Assembly (NCBI GenBank): GCA_029251085.1
Contig: JAQXDZ010000119.1
Coordinates: 62,001-126,000 of the forward strand
Direction of reading: 5' to 3'
DNA from: Mariniblastus sp.
GTDB lineage: Bacteria > Planctomycetota > Planctomycetia > Pirellulales > Pirellulaceae
Length of the DNA: 64,000 nt
Both the position numbers and the translations under genes were made by a program. The notes below the pieces were generated by a model that saw nothing but the letters and a program-made list of their open reading frames with translations, did not search any database and was not told the DNA's origin. This document shows, piece after piece, positions 8,301 through 17,847 of the stretch (position 1 is its first letter; every line of letters starts with the position of its first letter).

Positions 8301-10247
8301 ATGAAAACAGCTCAAACACAGCAAACAAGTTCACGTGGATGGCAAGTCTCTTTCCAGAGCATTCTATTTACCAGCATCTTATTTGCTTGGTTGTTGTTTA
8401 CCGGGATCAATCGAGCTTCTGCACAATCCCCAAAAGATTCTGGACTTGATCTAATTAAAACGGAGTGCCTCGATTGTCATTCCGGCTCGGAATCTGAAGG
8501 GGAATTAGATTTAGCCTCGGTGCTTAACCACCGCCCGCTAGTCGAAAATCTAACGGTTTGGAGAAACATCGCGCAACGAATCCAACTTGGCGACATGCCA
8601 CCACCGGACGAAGCAACGTTAGCGACGACCGAAAAACAACAATTTGCAAACTGGTTTCAAACGTCAATAGAGCAATTCGATTACAGTACAGTCAGTCAAC
8701 CTGGCTATACGCCACCTCGCCGACTGACCCACTCTGAATACCGTCACACCATTCGCGACTTAATTGGCGTCGATCTCGCAGACACGACGAAGTTCCCCCA
8801 AGATTTGAGCGGTAGTAGCGGTTTTAAGAACAGCGCTAACACGCTGTTTTTACAGGGTACTCTTTTCGAAAAGTATTCCCAGTCGGCAGAGTCAATCATG
8901 GCAGCCGTTTTTGCTGAACATGCTTCCCAGTTACTGGAGCTGGCAAAATCCCAAATCCTTGCGCCGGGTAAGACGCACAAAAACATGGAGGATCAAGGGA
9001 GAGCCATTCTCCAGTCTTTCTGTAGACGTGCGTTTCGGCGGCCAGCAACGACCACCGAAATTAAAGGACTTCAAAAACTTTTTCTGAATGAATTCTCCAA
9101 TTCTCAACAATTCGAAACGGCGATTCAAAAGACGCTGACGGCTGTTCTCGTGATGCCTCAGTTTTTATTAAAAATTGAATCGGCCACGAAAGGCACGAAT
9201 CCGGAACTGATCAACGACTTTGACCTAGCATCACGACTGTCTTACTTTCTTTGGGCCAGCATGCCTGATGAAGAACTATTGCAACTTGCTGAGCAAGGCA
9301 GACTCTCAAAACCTGAAGTTTTGCAATCGCAAATTGATCGCATGCTAAAAAATCGAAGATCGAAAACACTTGGTTACGTCTTTGGTGGACAGTGGCTGGG
9401 ATTTGAGGACGTCGGGATTCGGCGTCGCCAGGATCCGATTGACAATCCCTGGTGCACCGAGTCGCTGATGACGGCAATGCGAGCTGAATCGGCACTCTTC
9501 CTGCACTCCCTCATTCGTAATGACCGCCCTCTCGCGGAGCTAATCAACGCCCGCTACACGTTCCTAAACGAGGAACTCGCGAAACATTATCGAATTCGCG
9601 GGATCTCTGGCGAAGCCATGAGAAAGGTCAACCTGAAGACTCAACTGCGCGGCGGAATTTTGACCCACGCCAGCGTTTTGTCCATCACTGCATTTCCAGA
9701 CCGCACTAGCCCGGTTGTCCGCGGGCACTGGGTGCTCGATACAATCCTGGGAACCCCTCCTCCCGAACCTCCTCCGAATGTAAGCGAAATTTCGGAACAG
9801 GTCCTCGAGCGTGATGACCTATCATTCCGAGAGAAAGTTCAACAGCATAGCAGCAACGTAAATTGCAAGTCTTGCCATCAGGAAATGGATCCCATTGGAT
9901 TTAGCTTAGAAAATTATGACAATTTTGGCAGGTACCGCACTCGACAATTTGGGAAAAAAATTGACGCACATGGTCAATTGCCAGATGGCACTCAATTCGA
10001 AGGCTCGGAACAATTAAAAAACGTGCTTGTCTCCCAACGATTGCCAAACCTTACTCGTCAGGTCACTGAAAAAATGTTGACCTATGCCCTTGGGCGACAA
10101 TTGGAATACTTCGATGAACAGGCCATTCGAACAATCGTAATGAAGACAACCGAAAATGATTATCGGTTTCAGACATTAATTAAAAGTGTCATCAACAGCC
10201 AACCTTTCCTTTACCGACAACTACCGGAAGCAGCATCCGATGAATAG
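8301..10247 (+). CDS. Planctomycete cytochrome c protein with DUF1587/DUF1592/DUF1588/DUF1585
   Basis: A 648-residue exported protein typical of planctomycetes. After a signal peptide (about residues 18-42) there is a c-type heme site CLDCH near residue 54. The DUF1587 region follows (RRLTHSEYRHTIRDLIGVD), then the DUF1595/1592 block (FCRRAFRRPAT, then DLASRLSYFLWASMPDEEL), and DUF1588 (PDRTSPVVRGHWVLDTILG) with a second heme-like motif CKSCHQEMDP. DUF1585 (LTYALGRQLEYFD) closes the protein. The biochemical role of this family is not established. It is coupled to the DUF1552 gene, which begins 8 bases before its stop, as is common in planctomycetes. Confidence 0.93.
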   Translation: MKTAQTQQTSSRGWQVSFQSILFTSILFAWLLFTGINRASAQSPKDSGLDLIKTECLDCHSGSESEGELDLASVLNHRPLVENLTVWRNIAQRIQLGDMPPPDEATLATTEKQQFANWFQTSIEQFDYSTVSQPGYTPPRRLTHSEYRHTIRDLIGVDLADTTKFPQDLSGSSGFKNSANTLFLQGTLFEKYSQSAESIMAAVFAEHASQLLELAKSQILAPGKTHKNMEDQGRAILQSFCRRAFRRPATTTEIKGLQKLFLNEFSNSQQFETAIQKTLTAVLVMPQFLLKIESATKGTNPELINDFDLASRLSYFLWASMPDEELLQLAEQGRLSKPEVLQSQIDRMLKNRRSKTLGYVFGGQWLGFEDVGIRRRQDPIDNPWCTESLMTAMRAESALFLHSLIRNDRPLAELINARYTFLNEELAKHYRIRGISGEAMRKVNLKTQLRGGILTHASVLSITAFPDRTSPVVRGHWVLDTILGTPPPEPPPNVSEISEQVLERDDLSFREKVQQHSSNVNCKSCHQEMDPIGFSLENYDNFGRYRTRQFGKKIDAHGQLPDGTQFEGSEQLKNVLVSQRLPNLTRQVTEKMLTYALGRQLEYFDEQAIRTIVMKTTENDYRFQTLIKSVINSQPFLYRQLPEAASDE

Positions 10248-11607
10248 TAGACCCCGCCGCATCTCCCGTCGTACCGTCCTGCGTGGTACTGGTGCAGCAA
10301 TCGCGCTGCCGTTATTGGATATCATGGGAGCACCCGTTTCGGCGAAACCAAGCAACCCACAGCCTGGAACGACGAAAAACAACAATCGCATTGCCTACCT
10401 CTATTTCCCCAATGGAGTCGCTAAAGGGTCATGGGAACCTGAAAAAATTGCAGAAGACGGATCGATTAAAAAGCTGAACCGCTGGATGCAGCCTTTAGAA
10501 AAAGTCAAAGAACATCTGATCGTCACCTCAAATCTTTGGACACCACGCGGCAATGGGCACGGTGCGGGTACGGCGACCTGGCTTACCGACGGGGGATATG
10601 ATGGTAGAAAAATTGAAGTCAATGGGATGTCCGTTGATCAAATCGTTGCCAATAAAGTTGGAGACCAGACTTTGTTACCTTCGCTTGAATTATCAATCAA
10701 AGGCGAAGGCTACTTCACCGGCAATCTTCCCCGCAATTCAATTTCATGGCTAAACAGAAAAACACCTCTTTCCCGAGAGACGGAACCGAGATCCGTTTTT
10801 GATCGGATGTTTCGAACCAGTGATGGAATTGGCATCGACCAGAGCGTCGTCGACATGGTGATCGAAAATGCAAAATCGCTTCAACGTTCTGGCAGTCGAG
10901 CCGATCGGCGGAAAATTGATGAATACCTACAATCCATCCGGAGCATTGAAAAGCGATTAGCCTTTGCAGATGAACGCGTCAATCAAGCACTTCATCGTGG
11001 TGAGTTAACCGACACCTTAACGCGACCGGAACCCGGAATTCCAACCAACCATTTTGAATATGTCCGCCTGATGATCGACATGCTGGTACTCGCGTTTTGG
11101 GCCGACGCGACGCGTGTCTGCACATTCATGATGGATCATGGCCAGAGCAATCGTTATTTTGATTTTATTCCAGAATGCAAAGGCACCTGGCATGCACTCT
11201 CTCATTATCGAGACATTTCAGGTCGCACCGAAGACGATGACGGGAAAATATCATGGGATACAATGGAATCGAAACGGAACATGTACAATCGAGTCACCCG
11301 GTGGCATCACGAACAATTCGCCTACCTCGTCAATCGGCTTGATAACCTCCGCGAACCCACCGGAGAGACGCTACTTCAAAACACTACGCTATGCTACGGA
11401 TCAAGCTTATCCGATGGCCATGCGCACGGGGAACGGGACCTGCCCTTGATCATTGCAGGAGGTGGAGGTGGCGTATTCAAAGGTGGCCAGCACTTAAAAT
11501 GTCGACGTCCCACATCGATGTCTAAACTTCACCTAACGCTAATGGAAACCATGGGGGTTAAGTTAAGCGAATTTGGCGGGGAACAATCGCCATTGGAAAT
11601 CGGCTAG
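10240..11607 (+). CDS. DUF1552 protein with Tat signal
   Basis: A 455-residue DUF1552 family protein. The N-terminus has a twin-arginine signal (SRRTVLRGTGAAIALPLLD), which predicts folded export through Tat. Family landmarks include YFPNGVAKGSWEP, GGYDGRKIEVNGMSVDQI, the DIMVLAFW-like helix and GSSLSDGHAHGERDLPLI. A longer frame starts at 10186, but the ATG at 10240, which overlaps the end of the preceding gene and places the Arg pair near the N-terminus, is the better start. DUF1552 resembles the DUF1501/sulfatase-like fold; its substrate is unknown. It is the last gene of the sigma-factor operon. Confidence 0.93.
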   Translation: MNSRPRRISRRTVLRGTGAAIALPLLDIMGAPVSAKPSNPQPGTTKNNNRIAYLYFPNGVAKGSWEPEKIAEDGSIKKLNRWMQPLEKVKEHLIVTSNLWTPRGNGHGAGTATWLTDGGYDGRKIEVNGMSVDQIVANKVGDQTLLPSLELSIKGEGYFTGNLPRNSISWLNRKTPLSRETEPRSVFDRMFRTSDGIGIDQSVVDMVIENAKSLQRSGSRADRRKIDEYLQSIRSIEKRLAFADERVNQALHRGELTDTLTRPEPGIPTNHFEYVRLMIDMLVLAFWADATRVCTFMMDHGQSNRYFDFIPECKGTWHALSHYRDISGRTEDDDGKISWDTMESKRNMYNRVTRWHHEQFAYLVNRLDNLREPTGETLLQNTTLCYGSSLSDGHAHGERDLPLIIAGGGGGVFKGGQHLKCRRPTSMSKLHLTLMETMGVKLSEFGGEQSPLEIG

Positions 11608-11672
11608 ATCGCCGCCCCTGACAAGTGGAAGGGCATGCTTAGATAATAAGACCTGACTACGCAATAAACAAC

Positions 11673-11689
11673 GTTGTCGCCTCGACAAC
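11673..11689. promoter_or_regulatory. Palindrome upstream of the ABC exporter genes
   Basis: A perfect inverted repeat GTTGTCG-CCT-CGACAAC lies about 60 bases before the start of the ABC ATPase gene. No T-run follows, so it is not a classical terminator. The symmetry and position fit a repressor operator, for example for a dimeric TetR- or MarR-type regulator. No such regulator is encoded in the vicinity. Confidence 0.4.
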
Positions 11690-11746
11690 AATCACGGTTC
11701 ATCTGATACACTGAACGTTTCGTCGCCACTCCGATCAGAATTATAA

Positions 11747-12691
11747 ATGAACCACGCGATCCGCTGCACCGATTTAGTTAAGACGTACCCCGGAAAACCT
11801 CCTGTTGAGGCGGTTCGCGGAATTAACTTTTCAGTCGAAGTGGGAGAATGCTATGGCGTTCTCGGCCCTAACGGTGCCGGCAAAACGACGACGATTGAAA
11901 TCCTCGAAGGATTACTTGCTGCGACTTCAGGAACAGCTGAAGTCCTTTCGATGAATTGGAAAAACAACGCGACTGCCATCCGCGAACGGATTGGTGTTTC
12001 CCTACAAGAGACCCAACTTAGTGAGCGTCTGAGTGTTGGTGAAACACTTTCCCTCTTTCGTAGTTTTTATCATTCCGGCATCTCACCTGACGAGGCTCTC
12101 GCGAGAGTTTCTCTTCAAGAAAAAGAAGGTGCTTGGATCAAAACACTTTCGGGCGGACAGAAACAGCGTCTCGCCGTTGCCACCGCCCTCGTAGGTGACC
12201 CGGAACTGATTTTCCTCGATGAACCGACCACGGGACTGGATCCTTCAAGCAGAAGGGAACTTTGGGAGATCATTGAGAATTTCAAAGCGAATGGGAAAAC
12301 AGTTTTAATCACAACCCATTACATGGAAGAAGCCGAACGATTGTGCGATCGAGTTGCAATTTTCGATGCTGGAAAAATCATCGCGGAGGGCACTCCTAAA
12401 GAGTTGATTCGTTCTATCGGTGCCGAACACGTGATCGAATTTTCAATCGAACAAAAGAATTTGACGCTCGACCTCTCGTTACTCCAATCACTGCCGACAG
12501 TAGAACGAGTGGAACACGACCAGGCAAACTATCACATTACGGCATCCGAACCTCACATTGTCCTACCTGCCCTGATCAACTGCCTCGCAAAGCAACAAAT
12601 TGCGCTCGCCAGTTTATCGACGCGGCACGCGAGCCTCGAAGATGTTTTCGTAAACCTGACCGGACGACATCTTATTCAACGCGACGATTGA
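11747..12691 (+). CDS. ABC-2 type transporter, ATP-binding protein
   Basis: The ATPase half of a DrrA/CcmA-like exporter, 314 residues. Walker A GPNGAGKTT at about residue 40, Q-loop SLQETQLSERL, signature LSGGQKQRLA, Walker B ELIFLDEPTTGLDP and the H-loop TTHYMEEAERL are all intact. The C-terminal region has the extension usual in the drug and polysaccharide exporter branch. It works with the permease gene 112 bases downstream. The exported substrate cannot be told from the sequence. Confidence 0.95.
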   Translation: MNHAIRCTDLVKTYPGKPPVEAVRGINFSVEVGECYGVLGPNGAGKTTTIEILEGLLAATSGTAEVLSMNWKNNATAIRERIGVSLQETQLSERLSVGETLSLFRSFYHSGISPDEALARVSLQEKEGAWIKTLSGGQKQRLAVATALVGDPELIFLDEPTTGLDPSSRRELWEIIENFKANGKTVLITTHYMEEAERLCDRVAIFDAGKIIAEGTPKELIRSIGAEHVIEFSIEQKNLTLDLSLLQSLPTVERVEHDQANYHITASEPHIVLPALINCLAKQQIALASLSTRHASLEDVFVNLTGRHLIQRDD

Positions 12692-12803
12692 GAACCAAAA
12701 TGGAATAACGTTAGAAATTCCCGTTTAGCAAACTCCAAGTTGGTGAATTGTCAGCTTTGAAAAACCCAAAAAGCACCTTTTACATATCGACTGATAACAG
12801 CAA

Positions 12804-13853
12804 ATGAAGTTCTCCCATCCAATCCTTGCAATTACTACCGCCCGGTTACGCGAGTTTGTGCGTCGACCCGAAGCGGTGTTTTGGGTTTATTTTTTCCCAG
12901 TCCTCATGGTCGTCGTCCTCGGCGTTGCTTTTCGAAATAAGCCAGTTGAAGTTTTCCAGGTTGACATTGTTGCTGGACCAAAATCAGATTTGATATTTGA
13001 GTGGCTTGAGAGTGATGAACAACTGCAACCTACCATCGTCTCGCGGGAGGAAGCACTGGATCGCCTGCGATTGAGCAAAACAACACTGATGATCACGGCG
13101 ATTGACGGGCAAGCTGACAACATCGAATATCAATACGACCCTGTTCGACCGGGAAGCGTGGCCTCTCGGAACATTGTGGATCGGAAACTGCAAACCGAGA
13201 ATGGGCGGGAAGACATAATTGAGTCAACCGACGTTACGTTCAGTGAACCTGGAAATAGCTACGTCGATTTCCTCGTACCCGGGTTGCTGGCAATGGGATT
13301 GATGGGCGGGGGGCTTTGGGGAGTCGGTTATGCAATTGTTGATATGCGGATTCGCAAACTCCTCAAACGATTGATGGCGACCCCCATGCGAAGAACCCAT
13401 TTCCTAATTGCCATGATGACAAGTCGTTTGGTGTTCATGATCCCTCAGATCATCCTCTTAATCGTTTTCTCGTACTTCTTATTCGGTGTCGAAGTTCATG
13501 GGAACTGGTTTTCCATTTTACTAATCATCATTCTGGGTGCCATCGAGTTTGCAGCAATTGGATTACTGGTAGCCTCCCGCGCCAACACGATGGAGACAGC
13601 ATCAGGCCTCATGAATCTTGTCATGCTACCGATGTGGACACTCAGTGGGATCTTCTTTTCTTACGAGCGTTTCCCTGAAATTGTGCAACCGGCTATCAAA
13701 TTGCTTCCGCTGACGCCGGTGATCGATGCCCTGCGAGCCCTCATGATGGATGGCAAGCCAATTAGCTCACTCACTGCGGAGATAGCTGTAATCGGGATGT
13801 GGAGTATCATCCCGTTTGTGATTGCACTGGCTATCTTTCGATGGAATGACTAA
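12804..13853 (+). CDS. ABC-2 type transporter, permease
   Basis: A 349-residue membrane subunit with one N-terminal transmembrane helix (VFWVYFFPVLMVVVLGVAF), an external loop of about 130 residues, and five more helices in the C-terminal half, beginning with YVDFLVPGLLAMGLMGGGLW. The last part has MLPMWTLSGIFFSYERFP, typical of ABC-2 permeases. It is the partner of the upstream ATPase. The large external loop is the pattern of YhhJ/YbhR-like exporters. The gene converges with the HlyIII gene with only 15 bases between the stops. Confidence 0.92.
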   Translation: MKFSHPILAITTARLREFVRRPEAVFWVYFFPVLMVVVLGVAFRNKPVEVFQVDIVAGPKSDLIFEWLESDEQLQPTIVSREEALDRLRLSKTTLMITAIDGQADNIEYQYDPVRPGSVASRNIVDRKLQTENGREDIIESTDVTFSEPGNSYVDFLVPGLLAMGLMGGGLWGVGYAIVDMRIRKLLKRLMATPMRRTHFLIAMMTSRLVFMIPQIILLIVFSYFLFGVEVHGNWFSILLIIILGAIEFAAIGLLVASRANTMETASGLMNLVMLPMWTLSGIFFSYERFPEIVQPAIKLLPLTPVIDALRALMMDGKPISSLTAEIAVIGMWSIIPFVIALAIFRWND

Positions 13854-13868
13854 CTCCGTAATGCTGAA

Positions 13869-14594
13869 CTAGCGAGTTAAATCTTGAACTGCCGCCGATG
13901 TTTCTTCCGGGTTCCGCAAGGCAAGGGACCGGCGCTGAAATGAACCATCAGCAATACTCCAAACCATTGCCCAGTGAGTTCCCAAACCGGCTAGGACGAA
14001 CAAATGGAACGTTTCATGGGAGCCCCAGATACCCGGTATCGGTTGCGGCCAATCAAACGTATTCATTAGTGCTCCAACCGTGTAACAAACGCCTCCAATC
14101 ACCACTGGCCCGACACCGCGCCAACGATAATCTTTCCATAGTAAAAAAGCAGAAAGCGCGCCAATCCAGCCCATCAGTAAAAAGATTCCGTCTCCGACAT
14201 ATCCCGGGATGCTTTGAAAAAACAGACACCTCAGTGCAGCTCCGACGACTGAAATTGTCCACAACAAACTGATGATTCCCCAACGTTTCCACCCGGTAAA
14301 CAAAATTCCATGCAAAACAGTAAAGGTACTGGCAATCAGGACAAAAATTGCAGCGATATCTAATCGAAGCATTAAGTCTCTGGCAGGCGTCCCGACAGCC
14401 ATCATATGAAAGATCGAACTGATCGTAAGCAACAACACGCAGGCAAAAGCGAACTGCAGTGTAAACAAGAACGTTGACCACGACCGTCGCGCACTCATGA
14501 CCATCGGAACCGAGAGAAATAAAACAACGACGAGACCAACAAGATGAGTCAAACTACTCATCGGATCAGAACCTTGGATGTAAAACGCTTCCAT
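13869..14594 (-). CDS. HlyIII/PAQR-family integral membrane protein
   Basis: A seven-helix membrane protein of the hemolysin III / PAQR superfamily, 241 residues from the ATG at 14594. A TTG 45 bases upstream would extend it, but the extra residues do not match the family. Diagnostic metal-site elements are present: DPMSSLTHLVG at the N-terminus, SSIFHMMAVG followed by RLDIAAIFVLIASTFT, and the C-terminal HETFHLFVLAGLGTHWAMV, whose His residues ligate zinc in this superfamily. Bacterial members have no firmly established enzymatic role; relatives act as ceramidase-like hydrolases or membrane-fluidity sensors. Despite the family name, hemolysis should not be assumed. Confidence 0.88.
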   Translation of the reverse strand: MEAFYIQGSDPMSSLTHLVGLVVVLFLSVPMVMSARRSWSTFLFTLQFAFACVLLLTISSIFHMMAVGTPARDLMLRLDIAAIFVLIASTFTVLHGILFTGWKRWGIISLLWTISVVGAALRCLFFQSIPGYVGDGIFLLMGWIGALSAFLLWKDYRWRGVGPVVIGGVCYTVGALMNTFDWPQPIPGIWGSHETFHLFVLAGLGTHWAMVWSIADGSFQRRSLALRNPEETSAAVQDLTR

Positions 14595-15037
14595 GATTTC
14601 GAATGACTTGGGGGCCTCAGAACGCGGGGATTTACACAATATGCCGCCGTGACAACATTCTAACAGGATCGCTAAAATTTTCGCCTACAAGAATCTCTCG
14701 CAAAAAGAGTTTTTCAGAAATTGCCATCACTCCATCTCGGCGGACACACCTAAAACCCCTTAATTAATGGGATTTTTGGCGAAGATTTCGTAAGAGCCCT
14801 CAACAGCCAGGCCCCACCCGATCGAATTGCCATTTGATGAACCCTCGGTCGGTTGCAATTTTCAACTCGCGATTATTAATCAACCAAGTAATTCTTCCTA
14901 AATTCGCAATTTAAATTCAGGCACGCACAATTAGTTTTGTCTGATATAATCTGGAATGTAAAAACGTCCGATCAAGAGTGTTGGAAGCACCCAAGCTGGA
15001 ACAAATGGACAAGAAAATAATTAAGTTGGAGCTCGTT
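14595..15037. other. Divergent intergenic region with a promoter for the TlpA-like gene
   Basis: No gene is visible in these 443 bases between the divergent HlyIII and TlpA-like genes. The right half contains an extended -10 promoter (14942-14950). The left half is AT-rich and probably carries the promoter of the HlyIII gene, but no convincing consensus stands out. Confidence 0.5.
14942..14950 (+). promoter_or_regulatory. Extended -10 promoter of the TlpA-like lipoprotein gene
   Basis: TGATATAAT matches the extended -10 consensus TGnTATAAT exactly. No good -35 is present, which is normal for extended -10 promoters. Transcription would start near 14957, leaving about 80 bases of leader before the start codon at 15038. 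Confidence 0.55.
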
Positions 15038-16324
15038 ATGGTTCGTAGTTTACTTTGCTTAGCATGCACACTCTCGATCGCAGGCTGTAGTGATCAAGCT
15101 GAAGTAACCAACGCAATAAATGCTCCAACAGCAACCGTCGTAGAAAACACAACACCTGCTGCAGTCACACCCGAAACGCCATCTCCGACCACGCCCCCGT
15201 TGGACAATGATGATTTAGAAGCACAAGCACAGAAGAAATACGATGACCTGCAGGCTGAATTCCAAAAATCAGTCAAGGATCTGCGAGACGAAATTGCCAC
15301 CTTAGAATCTAAAGATGATCAAATTAGAATTCTGGCAACCAAAGATCCATCGGCAGAATATGGAAAACGTTTCCTCGAACTCGCAAAATCTTACCCCGAC
15401 ACAAAGGCCTCGTTCAATGCGACTCTGTTCGTTGTCGGCCAAACAAAAGGGGATTTAAAACGTGAAGCGATGGAGTATTTGCTGAATCGTTATGCAGATC
15501 GAGTCAAACTTTCTAAAATTGCAGAATCGTTAAAGCAAGAAGTCCCGAGTCAGGATATTGAACGCTGGTTCGATCTGATGATTGAAAACGCGAAACCGGG
15601 ACCAGTGCAAGCGAGCGTTATGTTGAATTACTCGCAATACCTCGGGCAGCTTCCCTTGTTCCGAAAGACAATTGCGATCAACCCTCAAGTGGCTGAGAAA
15701 CTGCCTTCTGCCCAACTCAATTACATTAATGCTGAGCGCACCGATGCACAAAATCAAAAGACTGCATCTATCTTAAACTCAGTCATTCAACAGTACGGCG
15801 AAATAAAATACAAAGGCCGAGAGACATTTGGTGAGAAAGCTGCGAGCGAATTGTTTGAGTTGACTCAACTGCAGGTTGGGATGACTGTACCCGAAATTGA
15901 AGGGGCTGACCTGGACGGAATTCCGTTCAAACTTAGTGATTATCGCGGCAAAGTCATCATGCTCGATTTCTGGGGCCATTGGTGCCCACCTTGTCGCGCG
16001 ATGTATGGGCACGAGCAGGAACTGACTCAGGAACTTTCCGACCAGCCATTTGTGCTAATTGGGGTCAATAGCGACGCTAAAAAACAAACTGCAATCGATG
16101 CTGTCCGCAGCGAGAATCTAAGCTGGCGTCATTTTTGGAATGGGCCCCGGGGAACACGCGGGCCGATCTCGAAGCAGTGGAATGTCGAAGGCTGGCCAAC
16201 CGTTTACCTAATCGATCAACACGGTGTGATCCGCTACAAAGAGGTTCTTGGAGACGATATCGACCGAGGCATTGAAACACTGATGGCAGAACTTCATCAG
16301 GAAATCAGCGCGAGCACTCGGTAG
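15038..16324 (+). CDS. TlpA-like thioredoxin-fold lipoprotein
   Basis: A 428-residue predicted lipoprotein with a C-terminal thiol-disulfide oxidoreductase domain. The ATG at 15038 is preferred over upstream GTG/ATG codons because a GGAG ribosome binding site precedes it by six bases and because it starts a compact lipoprotein signal with lipobox LSIAGC. A Thr/Pro/Ala-rich linker and a helical region follow. The last 140 residues are AhpC/TSA-TlpA-like, with DFWGHWCPPCR (active-site Cys at about 316 and 319) and cis-Pro segment EGWPTVYLID. It probably handles disulfides in the periplasm. The PQQ-propeller gene follows closely. Confidence 0.9.
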   Translation: MVRSLLCLACTLSIAGCSDQAEVTNAINAPTATVVENTTPAAVTPETPSPTTPPLDNDDLEAQAQKKYDDLQAEFQKSVKDLRDEIATLESKDDQIRILATKDPSAEYGKRFLELAKSYPDTKASFNATLFVVGQTKGDLKREAMEYLLNRYADRVKLSKIAESLKQEVPSQDIERWFDLMIENAKPGPVQASVMLNYSQYLGQLPLFRKTIAINPQVAEKLPSAQLNYINAERTDAQNQKTASILNSVIQQYGEIKYKGRETFGEKAASELFELTQLQVGMTVPEIEGADLDGIPFKLSDYRGKVIMLDFWGHWCPPCRAMYGHEQELTQELSDQPFVLIGVNSDAKKQTAIDAVRSENLSWRHFWNGPRGTRGPISKQWNVEGWPTVYLIDQHGVIRYKEVLGDDIDRGIETLMAELHQEISASTR

Positions 16325-16384
16325 TTGAAATCATTTAAAGGGTTCCCGCCCACGTCCTTTGGATATCAGTTGCCTAACCAACTC

Positions 16385-17785
16385 ATGACATTGAAACAAT
16401 TCACAGCCTTCCTATTGCTTTCAATCTGCTACCCCACCGCCTTCGAATTTATCGCACCTGAGTCAGCTTGCATTTGCGGACAAGATTTCCAAACGACTAA
16501 GCAAAACAACTGGCATCAGTGGCGGGGGCCTGACGCAACCGGAGTTTCTGCAACGGGAACTCCGCCAATTCGCTGGAATGATCAATCCAATATTCGATGG
16601 AAGTTCCCGATCGTTGGCGAGGGAAGCTCCACACCGATTGTCTGGAAAGACCAAGTTTTCATACTGTCTGCCGTTGAAACCAATCGCCGCGGTGCTCGTT
16701 CCGCACCGCTTCACCCCGACGCGAAAACAACTCCCTCCAATCGAGTATTTGAATTCGTTGTCTGGAGCCTCGATCGCCGAAACGGCGACGTCCTCTGGAA
16801 AAGAGTTGTTGCCGAATCTGTCCCCTTCGAAGGACGACATCCTTCAACAACCTATGCCGCCGCATCTCCTACAACAGATGGCAAACGCCTGTATGTTTCT
16901 TTTGGTTCCTACGGTATTTTTTGCCTCAGCTTAAAAGGGGATTTAATCTGGAAAAAAGATCTAGGTCAAATGCGAACCAGGCGAGGCTGGGGAGAAGCAG
17001 TCTCTCCTGTCTACCACGATGGCAAACTTGCCGTCATGTGGGATCAGGAGGATCAATCTGAAATTTTTGTATTGGATACCAACAACGGTAACACTCTTTG
17101 GAAAAACCGAAGAGACGAACCGACCACATGGGCTACGCCACTGATTGTTCCGATCGATGGCAAAACTCAATTAATTACCAACGGTACAAACGCGGTTCGA
17201 AGCTACGACTTTGAAACTGGAGACATCATTTGGGAAACGACCGGAACGACACTCAACGCCATCCCCTGCCCCGTTCGTTATCAAGATCACGTTATTTGCA
17301 TGGGAGGCTATCAGGGAAATGATGCCTTCTCTATCGACCTCCGCTCCCAAGGGAAAATCAACGATTCGCTGATAGGCCCCGGGCAAGCGATCAAGTGGCG
17401 CATCGAACGGCACACGCCTTACGTCCCCTCGCCACTGGTTACTGGAGATAGAGTCTATTTCACTAAATCTCTTAACGCGATTCTCAACTGCTACCATGCT
17501 AGATCGGGAAAGCCGATTTTCAAAACTGACGAAGGTTACCCGCTGCCAATTCGCCTACCCAAGCTAAAGCAGATGTATGGATCGCCGGTGGCAACGAAAG
17601 ATTTCATCTTCCTCACTTCAAGAGAAGGCACCACACTCGTCATTAAGAATTCTGCCAACTTTGAAATCATCTCAACCAATACACTTACTGAGGAAATAGA
17701 TGCTTCTCCGGCTATTGTCGGTGATCAAATATTTCTTCGCGGCAAAAGAAATTTGTACTGCATCGAAAATGCAAACCAAAAGTAA
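16385..17785 (+). CDS. Exported PQQ-type beta-propeller protein
   Basis: A 466-residue protein with PQQ/quinoprotein-like repeats. From the ATG at 16385 it begins with a signal sequence (LKQFTAFLLLSICYPTAFEF); a TTG at 16325 would add 20 residues before it, which is less likely. The mature part opens with WHQWRGPDATGVS, a frequent start of planctomycete propeller proteins. Blade motifs such as VWSLDRRNGDVLWKR, VLDTNNGNTLWKN and SYDFETGDIIWE recur every 40-60 residues. Catalytic residues of true quinoprotein dehydrogenases are not evident, so an outer-envelope scaffold or BamB-like role is as likely as an enzyme. Confidence 0.88.
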   Translation: MTLKQFTAFLLLSICYPTAFEFIAPESACICGQDFQTTKQNNWHQWRGPDATGVSATGTPPIRWNDQSNIRWKFPIVGEGSSTPIVWKDQVFILSAVETNRRGARSAPLHPDAKTTPSNRVFEFVVWSLDRRNGDVLWKRVVAESVPFEGRHPSTTYAAASPTTDGKRLYVSFGSYGIFCLSLKGDLIWKKDLGQMRTRRGWGEAVSPVYHDGKLAVMWDQEDQSEIFVLDTNNGNTLWKNRRDEPTTWATPLIVPIDGKTQLITNGTNAVRSYDFETGDIIWETTGTTLNAIPCPVRYQDHVICMGGYQGNDAFSIDLRSQGKINDSLIGPGQAIKWRIERHTPYVPSPLVTGDRVYFTKSLNAILNCYHARSGKPIFKTDEGYPLPIRLPKLKQMYGSPVATKDFIFLTSREGTTLVIKNSANFEIISTNTLTEEIDASPAIVGDQIFLRGKRNLYCIENANQK

Positions 17786-17847
17786 ATTGCCAGGCAAGCT
17801 TTTAACTTTGGTACGTTTTGATGCCTGCCCAACCCGATGCGTAAAAA

